From Treponema sp. UBA4319 (GTDB taxonomy: Bacteria; Spirochaetota; Spirochaetia; Treponematales; Treponemataceae), in assembly GCA_002393865.1 (NCBI GenBank), contig DGUD01000153.1:4230-22238 (forward strand): a DNA stretch of 18,009 nt, in the 5' to 3' direction. Every line of letters begins with the position of its first letter. Position 1 is the first letter of the stretch. The notes beneath the pieces were generated by a model, which saw only the letters and a list, made by a program, of their open reading frames with translations, did no database searches and was not told where the DNA came from. Positions 7,348 to 14,811 of this stretch are shown here, in pieces. Made by a program: the position numbers and the translations under genes.

Positions 7348-7353
7348 ATACCT

Positions 7354-9417
7354 ATGCGGGAAAATTTGCAAAAATTCTTTGTCTGCATGAGCCTGCTCCT
7401 CGCTGTTTTCTGCATGCCGCTCTCCGGCGACGGGGTACAGAGCGGCAAAAATATATATGCAGCCTTAAAAAATGCAGGTTTCTCGCCGGAATTCCAAGGG
7501 CTGAGCCCGACAGATGCGGCGCTTTTTCCCCAGAACATCACCGTACGCATACCCGGCACAGAGGAGCGGGCACGGACGCTCGTGTTCGCCTTTACGCAGG
7601 AATTCGCGGAGGCAGACCTTGATGCCATCATCCGTTTTCTGCACGCCGTCGAATCGGAGCACGTATCGTTCCCGGTTCTTGTGCTGCTGAGCGCGAACGA
7701 CAGCACGGCGGGGCTCCCCGCAGACAGCATGCACATCCATCCTTCCGGGACAGAGACATTCTCGCAGGCAGAGGCGGCGGAGAATACCTGCGCTATCGTC
7801 ATAGAGGAGGCTCTGCCCGGTAGCCCGGAAGGCACGCACCCCCTGATACCCGGCGGCGGCAAGGATGTCTCCCCGCTGTGGCTCGTCCAGGCGATGCAAA
7901 GCGCGGCGGAAGCCGGGGGGCACAAGGCCGTCATCCCCAAGACCGTGGCCTTCCTGTACCGGCTGGGGCTCAGCGACGAAAAAGCTCGGGTCTCCGCATT
8001 CCTTGCGCAGGAAATCCCTGCCGCCGGAATCCTGATGGGGCACACAGAGCAAGACTTCGGCATACTGCTGCGGACAGCCAGAGTGCTCGACCAGATGCGC
8101 GGGGCCGCCGTCTGGGACAGGCACTACTCGCATATCAGCGTTCCCCTGCTCGGCTACGAATTCTGGGTGAACGAGGCTTTTTTTGCCACCTGTTACCTGC
8201 TTTTTGCGGCAGCGGTGCTCTTCATGCTCTGTTTTCTCTCGTTCAGGGATTCCACAAGGAACAAGGCTATCCTTGCCGACCTTGCGCGGACGTGGTACCT
8301 CATCCCCCTGCTTATCGCCGCCACCACCGCCGCGCTGACAGTCTCGCAGCGTTTTCTGCTGCGGGTGCCTCAGCTTGCGGCAGACCCGGTGCTGCTGCTC
8401 GGCGCAAAGCTGCTCGCCATATTCACGCTCTCGCTGCTCCTCTTTATTCTGGAAGTCCGCTTCAATTTCAAGGTGTCCTTCCATGCGGCGGGCTACTGCC
8501 TGCTTTTTGTGGCGGCGGCAAACATATTCGTATTCTGCAGTATAGACCTGACGCTGCTGTTCATCTTTGTCCTCGAATACGCCGCCTGCCTGCTCGCACA
8601 GCGCGCAAAGCGCATGAGCACCGTCATGTTTACGCTAGCGCTGCTGTTCATTCCCTTCATAGCGCCGGCCGCAAATATCGTCCTGTCCACAAACCGCCAG
8701 TCCCTGCATGATTTTGCCGCCTGCACCGTGGCGGGGAACGCGCTTGCGGCATGCATGCTCTACCCGCTGCAGATGCAATGGAAGCGGCTGCTCATCATAT
8801 CGGACATATTCGACCCCTCCCGCCCCTTTGCGAGCAGGAGGAAGCTCCTGCACGGAATTTCGTTCATCCTGCTCTCCCTTGCCGCTCTGATTGCCCTGTA
8901 CCTTGCGGCGTCGGGATTCATCGCGCTTACGGGGCTATCCGCAGGAAAATTCCTGCCGCAGGGAAGATTCATCCTGCAGAAAGCGGCCGCTGCCGTCGGA
9001 AAAGTGCTGCCCGGGGACGAAGGCGGGCAGGATGCGGACAGCGGCGGCACAGTGATACAGGCAGCGGAGCCGCTGCGGACAGCGGTGACGGTCAGCAGCG
9101 AACCGTTCAGCGAGCTGCTCATCAGGCGGATCAGCATCCGCTGCCCGGAATCCAGCGCCGTGCAGCGTCTGGAGGTCAGCGTGGAGAATCCCGGCGGAGT
9201 GCCGCTCTACGACTGCAACTACGACTACCGCTTCGGCGGCAAAGACAGGATATTCTTCTGTCTGCCGGACAAGCCCGCCGAGCAGGTGGACATCGTGTAC
9301 TCCTGCGGGAGGGACGCCGCCAGCATCGTCACCGTCAGGGCATGGTACGCGGAGGAAGGCGGGACGCTCTCGGAAGAGACGCAGTCTGTCGCGGTGCGGC
9401 AGGACGAAGGAAGCTAG
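7354..9417 (+). CDS. Polytopic membrane protein with N-terminal extracytoplasmic domain, possibly M28/Gaa1-like
   Basis: 687 aa from ATG 7354; the frame is open back to 7231, but those codons are arginine/proline-rich and nothing supports a start there. Residues 7-24 form a signal or first membrane segment. An extracytoplasmic domain follows (about 25-270), then about eight membrane helices (272-297, 314-331, 346-366, 376-395, 398-416, 422-441, 452-470, 500-527), and a C-terminal beta-rich tail (570-687). The ectodomain strand order (NITVRIPG, RTLVFAFTQ, FPVLVLLSAN, IPAAGILMG) resembles M28 aminopeptidase folds, and an M28-like domain followed by many helices recalls eukaryotic Gaa1/ERMP1. 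The usual metal-binding HxD and EE motifs are not seen, so any such domain would be non-catalytic. The fold idea is inference. It ends 3 nt before dinB. Confidence 0.75.
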   Translation: MRENLQKFFVCMSLLLAVFCMPLSGDGVQSGKNIYAALKNAGFSPEFQGLSPTDAALFPQNITVRIPGTEERARTLVFAFTQEFAEADLDAIIRFLHAVESEHVSFPVLVLLSANDSTAGLPADSMHIHPSGTETFSQAEAAENTCAIVIEEALPGSPEGTHPLIPGGGKDVSPLWLVQAMQSAAEAGGHKAVIPKTVAFLYRLGLSDEKARVSAFLAQEIPAAGILMGHTEQDFGILLRTARVLDQMRGAAVWDRHYSHISVPLLGYEFWVNEAFFATCYLLFAAAVLFMLCFLSFRDSTRNKAILADLARTWYLIPLLIAATTAALTVSQRFLLRVPQLAADPVLLLGAKLLAIFTLSLLLFILEVRFNFKVSFHAAGYCLLFVAAANIFVFCSIDLTLLFIFVLEYAACLLAQRAKRMSTVMFTLALLFIPFIAPAANIVLSTNRQSLHDFAACTVAGNALAACMLYPLQMQWKRLLIISDIFDPSRPFASRRKLLHGISFILLSLAALIALYLAASGFIALTGLSAGKFLPQGRFILQKAAAAVGKVLPGDEGGQDADSGGTVIQAAEPLRTAVTVSSEPFSELLIRRISIRCPESSAVQRLEVSVENPGGVPLYDCNYDYRFGGKDRIFFCLPDKPAEQVDIVYSCGRDAASIVTVRAWYAEEGGTLSEETQSVAVRQDEGS

Positions 9418-9420
9418 CGC

Positions 9421-10608
9421 ATGGAAAAAGTGTACTTTCACGTTGACCTTGACGCTTTCTTTGCTTCCGTGGAGCAGCACGACACGCCCGCATACCGGGG
9501 AAAGCCGCTCATCGTCGGCGGGCTGCCCGGCGACAGGAGGGCGGTTGTCTCCACCGCATCATACGAAGCCCGCGCGTACGGCGTGCACTCCGCCATGCCG
9601 CTCTCACGGGCCGTGCAGTTGTGCCCCCATGCCGTATTTGTGCGGGGAAACTACGCGCGCTACCGAGAAGTCTCCGCCCAGATAATGGATATCTTCGGCG
9701 CCTATTCGCCGGATGTCATCCAGATGTCCATCGACGAGGCCTTTCTTGACATGACCGGCACCGAGCGGCTTTTCGGCGCGCCGAGGGACACGGCGGCACA
9801 GCTCAAGCAGCAGGTCAGAGACGAGACAGGGCTGACTGTGAGCGTCGGCATCTCCGCGAGCATGTATGTGGCAAAGATTGCATCCGGGCTGCACAAGCCG
9901 GACGGCCTGACGGAGGTTCCTGCGGGCGGGGAAGAGCAGTTCATGCTGTCGCTGCCGCTGGAAAAGCTGTGGGGTGTCGGCACAAAGACACAGGAAAGGC
10001 TGAAAAACGCGGGGCTCAGGACAACCGCGGACATCCACAACAAGCAGCTGCCCCTGCTCACCTCAATTTTCGGGCAGAACACCGGGACGTTCTTATACAA
10101 TGCGGTACGCGGGAACAAAGACATGAAATTCGGCGAGGAGGCAAAAAACCATTCCATCAGCTCGGAAGAGACCTTTGACTTTGACCTGACCGACCGCTAT
10201 GCGATAGACACCGCCCTCATGAAGCTCGCGGCAAATGTCCTGTACCGCATGCACCGGGAAAAGGTGCGCTCCTACACGGTGGCGCTCAAGATACGCTACG
10301 AGGACTTTACGACCGTCTCCGTCCAGGCGACGGGAAGCAGCCCGGTGACGAACGCGGACGACATGTTCGAGCGCTGCAAGGCGCTCTTCTCAAAGAAGTA
10401 CACGGCGGGCAAAGGCATACGGCTGCTTGGCGTCGCATGCGAGAACGTAGAGAGCCGCTCAGAGCCGGTGCAGCAAAGCCTTTTTGATTTTGGGGAAGAG
10501 AAACGCGCGAAGGTAGAGGAAGCGGTTTACGCGATGCAGGACAAGAATCCCCGCATCAGCATCAGGAAAGCCCGCCTCTTTGGCAAGGACATCCCCGGCT
10601 CATCCTAA
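9421..10608 (+). CDS. dinB: DNA polymerase IV (Y family, DinB)
   Basis: 395 aa. Error-prone translesion polymerase that extends past damaged or misaligned template ends. Catalytic acidic residues are in place: Asp9 (HVDLDAFFASVE), and Asp105/Glu106 (SIDEAFLD). The SVGIS...AKIAS..HKPDG finger/palm signature, the helix-hairpin-helix (LWGVGTKTQERL) and the little-finger domain (about 235-345) follow. A beta-clamp-binding motif QQSLFDF sits at about 351-357, followed by the usual C-terminal ~40-residue extension. ATG is 3 nt after the stop of the 687-aa gene, with GAAGGAAG as ribosome-binding site, so it is cotranscribed with that membrane-protein gene. No LexA-type box is apparent upstream. Its TAA overlaps the stop of the converging MIF gene. 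Confidence 0.96.
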   Translation: MEKVYFHVDLDAFFASVEQHDTPAYRGKPLIVGGLPGDRRAVVSTASYEARAYGVHSAMPLSRAVQLCPHAVFVRGNYARYREVSAQIMDIFGAYSPDVIQMSIDEAFLDMTGTERLFGAPRDTAAQLKQQVRDETGLTVSVGISASMYVAKIASGLHKPDGLTEVPAGGEEQFMLSLPLEKLWGVGTKTQERLKNAGLRTTADIHNKQLPLLTSIFGQNTGTFLYNAVRGNKDMKFGEEAKNHSISSEETFDFDLTDRYAIDTALMKLAANVLYRMHREKVRSYTVALKIRYEDFTTVSVQATGSSPVTNADDMFERCKALFSKKYTAGKGIRLLGVACENVESRSEPVQQSLFDFGEEKRAKVEEAVYAMQDKNPRISIRKARLFGKDIPGSS

Positions 10609-10946
10609 AAGTTGTTGCCGTTCCAGCCCCAGTTCGCATGGCCTGAGTAGCACACGTAGATACCGTCGCCGGGAATCCCCAGCTCATCGGCAAAAATCCG
10701 GCAGATTTCGGCGGTCATCCGGCTGCAGGCATCGGGATTCTCCTTGCCGTAGAGCTGCACCGTCACAAAGGCGCCTTTGGAAAGCTTGTTTCCGGCAAAA
10801 TACAAATCATAGTTGTCCTCAAAGCCAAGCATCAGGTAGCTTTCCGGCTTTCCGAGGATAGAGACGGCTTTTCCCAGCGCAGCCTTCAGGGCATCGCGCT
10901 TTTCCTGCGGTAACGGCAGGGTCACTTTTGTGGTAATCATCGGCAT
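10605..10946 (-). CDS. MIF-like protein (macrophage migration inhibitory factor / tautomerase superfamily)
   Basis: 113 aa, the same length as MIF (114-115). MIF-type proteins form trimers and use N-terminal proline as catalytic base for keto-enol tautomerisation of phenylpyruvate-like substrates. Here ATG is followed by Pro, exposed after Met removal. The pocket lysine (in LGKPESYLML, equivalent to MIF Lys32) and the C-terminal GIYVCYSG...NWGWNGNNF block align closely with MIF. MIF Asn97 appears as Cys99, and the MIF CxxC redox motif is replaced by GAFV. A second ATG two codons later would remove the Pro. AGGAG lies 8 nt before the first ATG, so I use that start. No signal peptide is present. 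It is convergent with dinB (stop codons share CTAA) and downstream of the NHL/VWA operon. Enzymatic activity versus host-directed activity cannot be decided here. Confidence 0.9.
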   Translation of the reverse strand: MPMITTKVTLPLPQEKRDALKAALGKAVSILGKPESYLMLGFEDNYDLYFAGNKLSKGAFVTVQLYGKENPDACSRMTAEICRIFADELGIPGDGIYVCYSGHANWGWNGNNF

Positions 10947-11059
10947 ATCGTGTTCTCCTGAGCCAGCACGCCCAAGGCATGCAGGGCTTCCACCTCAGTA
11001 TCGGCACGCAGGTGCCGGAACTTGAGGGGGATGCCGCATGCCCGCCAGCTGCCCAGCAT
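10937..11059 (-). CDS. Possible small protein (40 aa) overlapping the start of the MIF-like gene
   Basis: A 40-codon frame runs from ATG at 11059, directly after an in-frame TGA, to TGA at 10939-10937, which lies inside the first codons of the MIF-like gene (10-nt overlap). It starts 20 nt after the stop of the NHL/VWA gene. Third codon positions are mostly G or C, like real genes here, and the residues look protein-like: GIPLKFRHLR, then TEVEALHALGVLAQENTI. The ribosome-binding site is weak (AAAGAAAAATGA). It could be a short gene coupling the operon to the MIF gene, a remnant of a longer gene, or chance. No family is recognised. Confidence 0.35.
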   Translation of the reverse strand: MLGSWRACGIPLKFRHLRADTEVEALHALGVLAQENTICR

Positions 11060-11079
11060 TCATTTTTCTTTGGACTGTG

Positions 11080-13146
11080 CTACTGCAGCGGGGCAAAGTA
11101 GCCGGTCTCGTCGCGCCCGGAGCGGTTGAGCAGGTATGTCTCCACCTCTACCGGCAGGTACTTGCGCCCGTACTCGGTACCGAGCGACGACGTATAGGAG
11201 AGCTGGTAGAGCCCGGACGGAGCCGCAATGATATCGCTTATCACGGAGGAAAGCCCTTCCGGACGATACACATAGTATTCCTTTCCGGTCGTGTTCCCGG
11301 TCATGTACGATATCTCATCCGCGGAGGCACCGTTGCGCAGCAGCACCGTGTTGAAGGAAATCGCATTGTTGTTCAGGTACGCCATAAGGTCGGAAAGGCT
11401 GTACTTCGTAAAGGCGTTCTGCCCCACAGAGCCGGAGGAAATATAGATGATGCTCCGTTTTTTCTCCCCGTTGATGAGGCTGTTCGCGGCAAGGCGGATG
11501 CCGAGATCGACGGCAACCTCGTTCGCGTAAGGCGCCTTCAGAGCCTTTACGGAGAAATCCGACAGGTTCCGGGGCGAGCCGGAGAATTCGCTCACCGGAA
11601 CCTCTCCAAGGGCAATAACCTGAACCTTGCCCCTGCCCTGCATAGAGCCGGCAATCTCGCGGACGGCGGCATTCACCTGCTCCTCGTAGTTCTTCATGTC
11701 GTAGGAACGGTCGATAAGGAAGGTCACGTCGGCGACATCGTTGTTGTTGGCGCTTCCCAGCAGCGTCATATCCGCGACAGGACGCTTATTCTCCGTGATA
11801 AGGAAGTTATTGCGGGTCAGACCGACAATCGGCTGCCGCCTGCGGTTCTCCACCTTCACCTCAAGCGTCACGTTGGGGAAGGAATCGGAGATGACGCGCT
11901 CCACCTGCACAAAGAAGCCGCCAACCAGCTCCGTCATCTTGGACATGATATATATCTCGTTCGCCTTGAAATCGGTGACGACGATATTTCCGTTGCGGTC
12001 AGAGACAGCGCTCGTGATGCAGCTGGAGGCTTTGCCCGTCGTGGCGTTCTCGTAGATGGCGCCGTTCGACGTATCGATGGTAAGCACCCTGTTCATGTCT
12101 GCCAGAATAAGGTAGCTGCCCCACGGCTTCAGGCTTTCAGGGCGCACGAGGGATTTTTTCTCCACCAGAAGCCCCATGTAGTTGCCGGAGCGGTCGAACT
12201 CGAACACCGTCCCCAGCACGCTGTCCGCGACAAAGACACGGTCATCGACAACCGCGATACCCGTCGGGGAACGGAGCCCCTCAAAGTCAGCGCTCTTCTC
12301 GCCAAAATGCAGGAGCGGCTCGCCGTCAGGGTCAAAAACGACGACCCGGCTGTTGCCAAAGTCCGTCGCATACAGGTTGCCGTAACTGTCCTCCGCAAGG
12401 TACTGGGGACCAATCAGCTCGCCCTCGCCGCGCCCCTTCTTGCCGATATGCCGGATGTAGCTGCCCTTCGCGTCAAAGAGCGTCAGGCAGTCGCGGGCGC
12501 TCTCGCTCACCAGCAGATTGCCGTTGCCAAGGCGTATAATGTCAAGCGGGCGGTCAAGGCCTTCCAGCGGCCCGCGCACGCGGTCAAGCACGATGCCGTT
12601 CACATCAAAGCGGACGAGTTCGTTCGTGCCGTACGCGACGACCCAGACGGAGCCGTCATCGTTGGGCAGCACGGAAACCGGCTGGCTGTAGATAAGAGCC
12701 TTTCCGTTCACATGCGGGAAAGAGCCCGCCTCCGTATAGCGCTGGGCAAAACCGTACTCCGTGTCGGTGATGCGGCGGTCGCCCACAATCTCAATTTTGT
12801 TCTGCAGCAGCAAGCCGCCCCAGCCCTGGTCTTTCGCGAAGTTCCACTGCTGCAAGGCGGCGCCTTCGATACCGGACATATAGTATGCCTTTCCCAGCCA
12901 TTCAAGGATGCGGTTCTCGCCCGGCAGGAAGGAGAGCGCCTTTTCGAATTCAAGGACGCTTTCGTTGTAGTTCCCCCGGTAAAAGCTCTGCACGCCGCGC
13001 CGGAATTCGTCCTCCGCAAAACCTGAATTCGCGGAGCGCATGGTATCATCCTCGCCGCGCGCCGTATCCTGCAGGTTCGTCTGCGAAAACAGAGAGACGC
13101 CCAGCACGAGCGCGGCCGCAAAAGTCACAATACTCTTTTTCATCAT
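11080..13146 (-). CDS. Periplasmic TPR - NHL beta-propeller - VWA-like protein
   Basis: 688 aa. Signal peptide (MKK, then hydrophobic to about residue 20, VSLFSQ cleavage region). TPR-like helices occupy about 44-105. NHL-type propeller blades follow at about 150-400, with repeated patterns such as DSYGNLYATDFGNSRVVVFD and DRNGNIVVTDFKANEIYI. A short beta segment (about 424-462, VGLTRNNFLITENKRPV), as seen before VWA domains of the VWFA-related type, leads into a VWA-like domain (473-640, VTFLIDRSYDM ... SIIYISSGS). The metal-site motif is DRSYD, with Asp483 where DxSxS has its last Ser. Such combinations mediate protein-protein contacts in the envelope. The start overlaps the stop of the upstream TPR gene by 4 nt (ATGA); the second ATG is equally possible. 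Function is unknown, but the pair of TPR-bearing proteins probably forms a complex. Confidence 0.85.
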   Translation of the reverse strand: MMKKSIVTFAAALVLGVSLFSQTNLQDTARGEDDTMRSANSGFAEDEFRRGVQSFYRGNYNESVLEFEKALSFLPGENRILEWLGKAYYMSGIEGAALQQWNFAKDQGWGGLLLQNKIEIVGDRRITDTEYGFAQRYTEAGSFPHVNGKALIYSQPVSVLPNDDGSVWVVAYGTNELVRFDVNGIVLDRVRGPLEGLDRPLDIIRLGNGNLLVSESARDCLTLFDAKGSYIRHIGKKGRGEGELIGPQYLAEDSYGNLYATDFGNSRVVVFDPDGEPLLHFGEKSADFEGLRSPTGIAVVDDRVFVADSVLGTVFEFDRSGNYMGLLVEKKSLVRPESLKPWGSYLILADMNRVLTIDTSNGAIYENATTGKASSCITSAVSDRNGNIVVTDFKANEIYIMSKMTELVGGFFVQVERVISDSFPNVTLEVKVENRRRQPIVGLTRNNFLITENKRPVADMTLLGSANNNDVADVTFLIDRSYDMKNYEEQVNAAVREIAGSMQGRGKVQVIALGEVPVSEFSGSPRNLSDFSVKALKAPYANEVAVDLGIRLAANSLINGEKKRSIIYISSGSVGQNAFTKYSLSDLMAYLNNNAISFNTVLLRNGASADEISYMTGNTTGKEYYVYRPEGLSSVISDIIAAPSGLYQLSYTSSLGTEYGRKYLPVEVETYLLNRSGRDETGYFAPLQ

Positions 13147-13844
13147 TCTTCTCCCGCCTGAAGAGCTTCCTGAAGATGCGAGGCTATAAGCTCATTCGCG
13201 TCATCTTTCCGGTGCGCTTTCTCAAGATATTTCCTCGCCTCGGAATACAGCCCCATTTTATAGTACACCCAGCCCATGCTGTCAAGGCAGGCAGCGCTGT
13301 CCGGCGCGAACGAGAGCGCCCGCTGGCAGTAACCGACAGCCTTGGCAAGGTCGCGCTCCTCGTTGGCAAGCACGTAGCCCAGACCGTTCAGCGCCGTGGG
13401 GTTGTTCTCATCAACGGCAAGCGCCTTATTATAGAAGTCGATGCATTTGTCCACGTCGCCGTCATCCCATGCGATAAACGCGAGGGACGCATAGACGCTC
13501 GCCGTCTTGTAGCCCAGGTCAAGCAGCTTGTTCAGCTCAAAATCCGCGAGCTTTTTCCTGCCGGTCGTACAATAGATGACGGCAAGCAGATAGCGGCACT
13601 GCAAGACGCGTTTTCCGGCGGTCTCGTCATCGGAACCGTCCTCAGCCGTCACTACCTGCTCAAGATAGAGCAGCGCGTCATCGTAACGCTCAAGCTTCGC
13701 GTAGCACAGCCCCACGTAATAGGCGACCTCCACCGGGTCGGCGGAAGCGTCCGAAGGCAGCGCGAGGAAGCACGTGAGCGCATCCGCATATTTTTTGCCC
13801 TTGTAAAGAGAAATCCCTTCCTGAAGCCCATTCTGGTCACCCAT
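13143..13844 (-). CDS. TPR-repeat protein
   Basis: 233 aa built of about six tetratricopeptide repeats spanning almost the whole length: for example YADALTCFLALP, YDDALLYLEQVV, VDKCIDFYNKALAVDENNP, LAKAVGYCQRALSFAPDS and YSEARKYLEKAHRKDD. TPRs are protein-docking modules. There is no signal peptide or membrane segment, so it is predicted cytoplasmic, unlike its exported neighbour. ATG 13844 has GAGG seven bases upstream. The stop overlaps the start of the NHL/VWA gene by 4 nt, pointing to coupled translation and linked function. No clear promoter is visible in the 172 nt upstream. A role in assembly or export of the partner is a guess. Confidence 0.85.
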   Translation of the reverse strand: MGDQNGLQEGISLYKGKKYADALTCFLALPSDASADPVEVAYYVGLCYAKLERYDDALLYLEQVVTAEDGSDDETAGKRVLQCRYLLAVIYCTTGRKKLADFELNKLLDLGYKTASVYASLAFIAWDDGDVDKCIDFYNKALAVDENNPTALNGLGYVLANEERDLAKAVGYCQRALSFAPDSAACLDSMGWVYYKMGLYSEARKYLEKAHRKDDANELIASHLQEALQAGEE

Positions 13845-13948
13845 AACACACCCTCGGTATGCGGCCGTACGCAGAAGCGCCGCCGCCTTCTAAACTTGCC
13901 CCGGAAACCACAGTCCCAGAGGCTTTCCCTGTTCTTCTGCTCAGGATT

Positions 13949-13976
13949 CCGGCGCCTGCGCACAGGTTTCCGCCGG
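13949..13976. repeat. GC-rich nested hairpin between surE and the TPR gene
   Basis: CCGGCG (13949-13954) pairs with CGCCGG (13971-13976). Directly inside, CCTG (13955-13958) pairs with CAGG (13963-13966) around a 4-nt loop, leaving a one-sided TTTC bulge. It lies in the 172-bp gap (13845-14016) between two leftward genes, about 40 nt past the surE stop. No T-run follows on the minus strand, so it would be an atypical terminator or a processing/stability element. Otherwise I see nothing in this gap. Confidence 0.45.
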
Positions 13977-14016
13977 TGAAGGGGCAAAACCCGGACGGAC
14001 TCTGCTTCCTCCAAAA

Positions 14017-14811
14017 TCACAAGACAAAGGCACCCGTATCTTTGTTGCAGAACGACAGATCCGCAGAAGGCTCCGCATACAGCACGGAGACAGCAATATA
14101 GCCCTCGTCCACAAGGAAGGCGTCGCAGGACGCAAGCCCATAGGCAGAGACAGCATTGCCGCCGATACAGGTACTATATATATTTTCGTCACTTTTGCGC
14201 CCGATGTTTACCGTATCTCCGCTATATATCCGTTTTGCGAGGGAGGCAAAGCGTACCCCGCGGTACGGGGCGGCAAGCGGCGCGTTCACGTTGACAAAGC
14301 GCTCCATACGGCCGCTCTCCGCATCGGCAGCCCCGCACAGAGCCATGAGGGCAGGGATGTTTTTTGCCGCAAAGTCCGCAAGCGGCCCGAAATCCGCGGC
14401 GCAAAAATCCCGGCGGCAGGAAGCGGGCATCTCGACGCTCAGCGCCGCGGCAGGAATACCGGAAAAGGCAGCCTGCCTCGCCGCGCCGCAGGTTCCGGAG
14501 TACACGATGTCGGTGCCGATGTTGCCGCCATGGTTGATGCCCGACAGCACAAAATCCGGGAGCGACGGAAGGAGGCCTCCCTTCAGCGCGGCGTACACGC
14601 AGTCGGCAGGGGAGCCGTCAAACGCAAACGCATGCGCCCCCCGCTCCTGCAGCAGCTGCGCTTTGCCGATTGCAAAGGAGCAGGAGACGCCGGAGCGGTT
14701 GGAAGCCGGCGCGACAATCCACACCTCATAGCCCGCCGCCCGCAGAGCGCCCACAAGCACCTGCAGCCCGTCCGCGTCAAAGCCGTCGTCGTTGGTCAGG
14801 AGGATTCTCAT
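14017..14811 (-). CDS. surE: 5'-nucleotidase / survival protein SurE
   Basis: 264 aa, normal for the family. SurE is a metal-dependent phosphatase acting on nucleoside 5'- and 3'-monophosphates and short polyphosphate, linked to stationary-phase survival. Motifs are clear: MRILLTNDDG at the N-terminus (metal-binding Asp8/Asp9), APASNRSGVS, the GSPADCV loop and SGINHGGNIGTDIVYSGTCGAA. The ATG overlaps the stop of the GalK-like gene by 4 nt (ATGA), so the two are cotranscribed and coupled. The C-terminal ~60 residues, after VNVNAP, are less conserved, as usual. Nothing is missing from the active site as far as I can see. Confidence 0.94.
   Translation of the reverse strand: MRILLTNDDGFDADGLQVLVGALRAAGYEVWIVAPASNRSGVSCSFAIGKAQLLQERGAHAFAFDGSPADCVYAALKGGLLPSLPDFVLSGINHGGNIGTDIVYSGTCGAARQAAFSGIPAAALSVEMPASCRRDFCAADFGPLADFAAKNIPALMALCGAADAESGRMERFVNVNAPLAAPYRGVRFASLAKRIYSGDTVNIGRKSDENIYSTCIGGNAVSAYGLASCDAFLVDEGYIAVSVLYAEPSADLSFCNKDTGAFVL

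Noticed and set aside
7231-7353. N-terminal extension of the 687-aa protein from TTG 7231
   Set aside because: No ribosome-binding site, an Arg/Gly/Ser-rich extension that would bury the signal sequence, and overlap with promoter-like boxes at 7318-7347.
11038-13026. 662-codon open frame on the + strand opposite the NHL/VWA gene
   Set aside because: Same reason: a mirror frame of a gene with clear domain structure; its start has no ribosome-binding site and its sequence is low-complexity Arg/His/Val.
13652-14020. 122-codon leftward frame whose GTG overlaps the surE stop (GTGA)
   Set aside because: The 4-nt overlap is tempting, but the frame is extremely Arg-rich, lacks a ribosome-binding site and runs about 190 nt into the clear TPR gene in a different frame.
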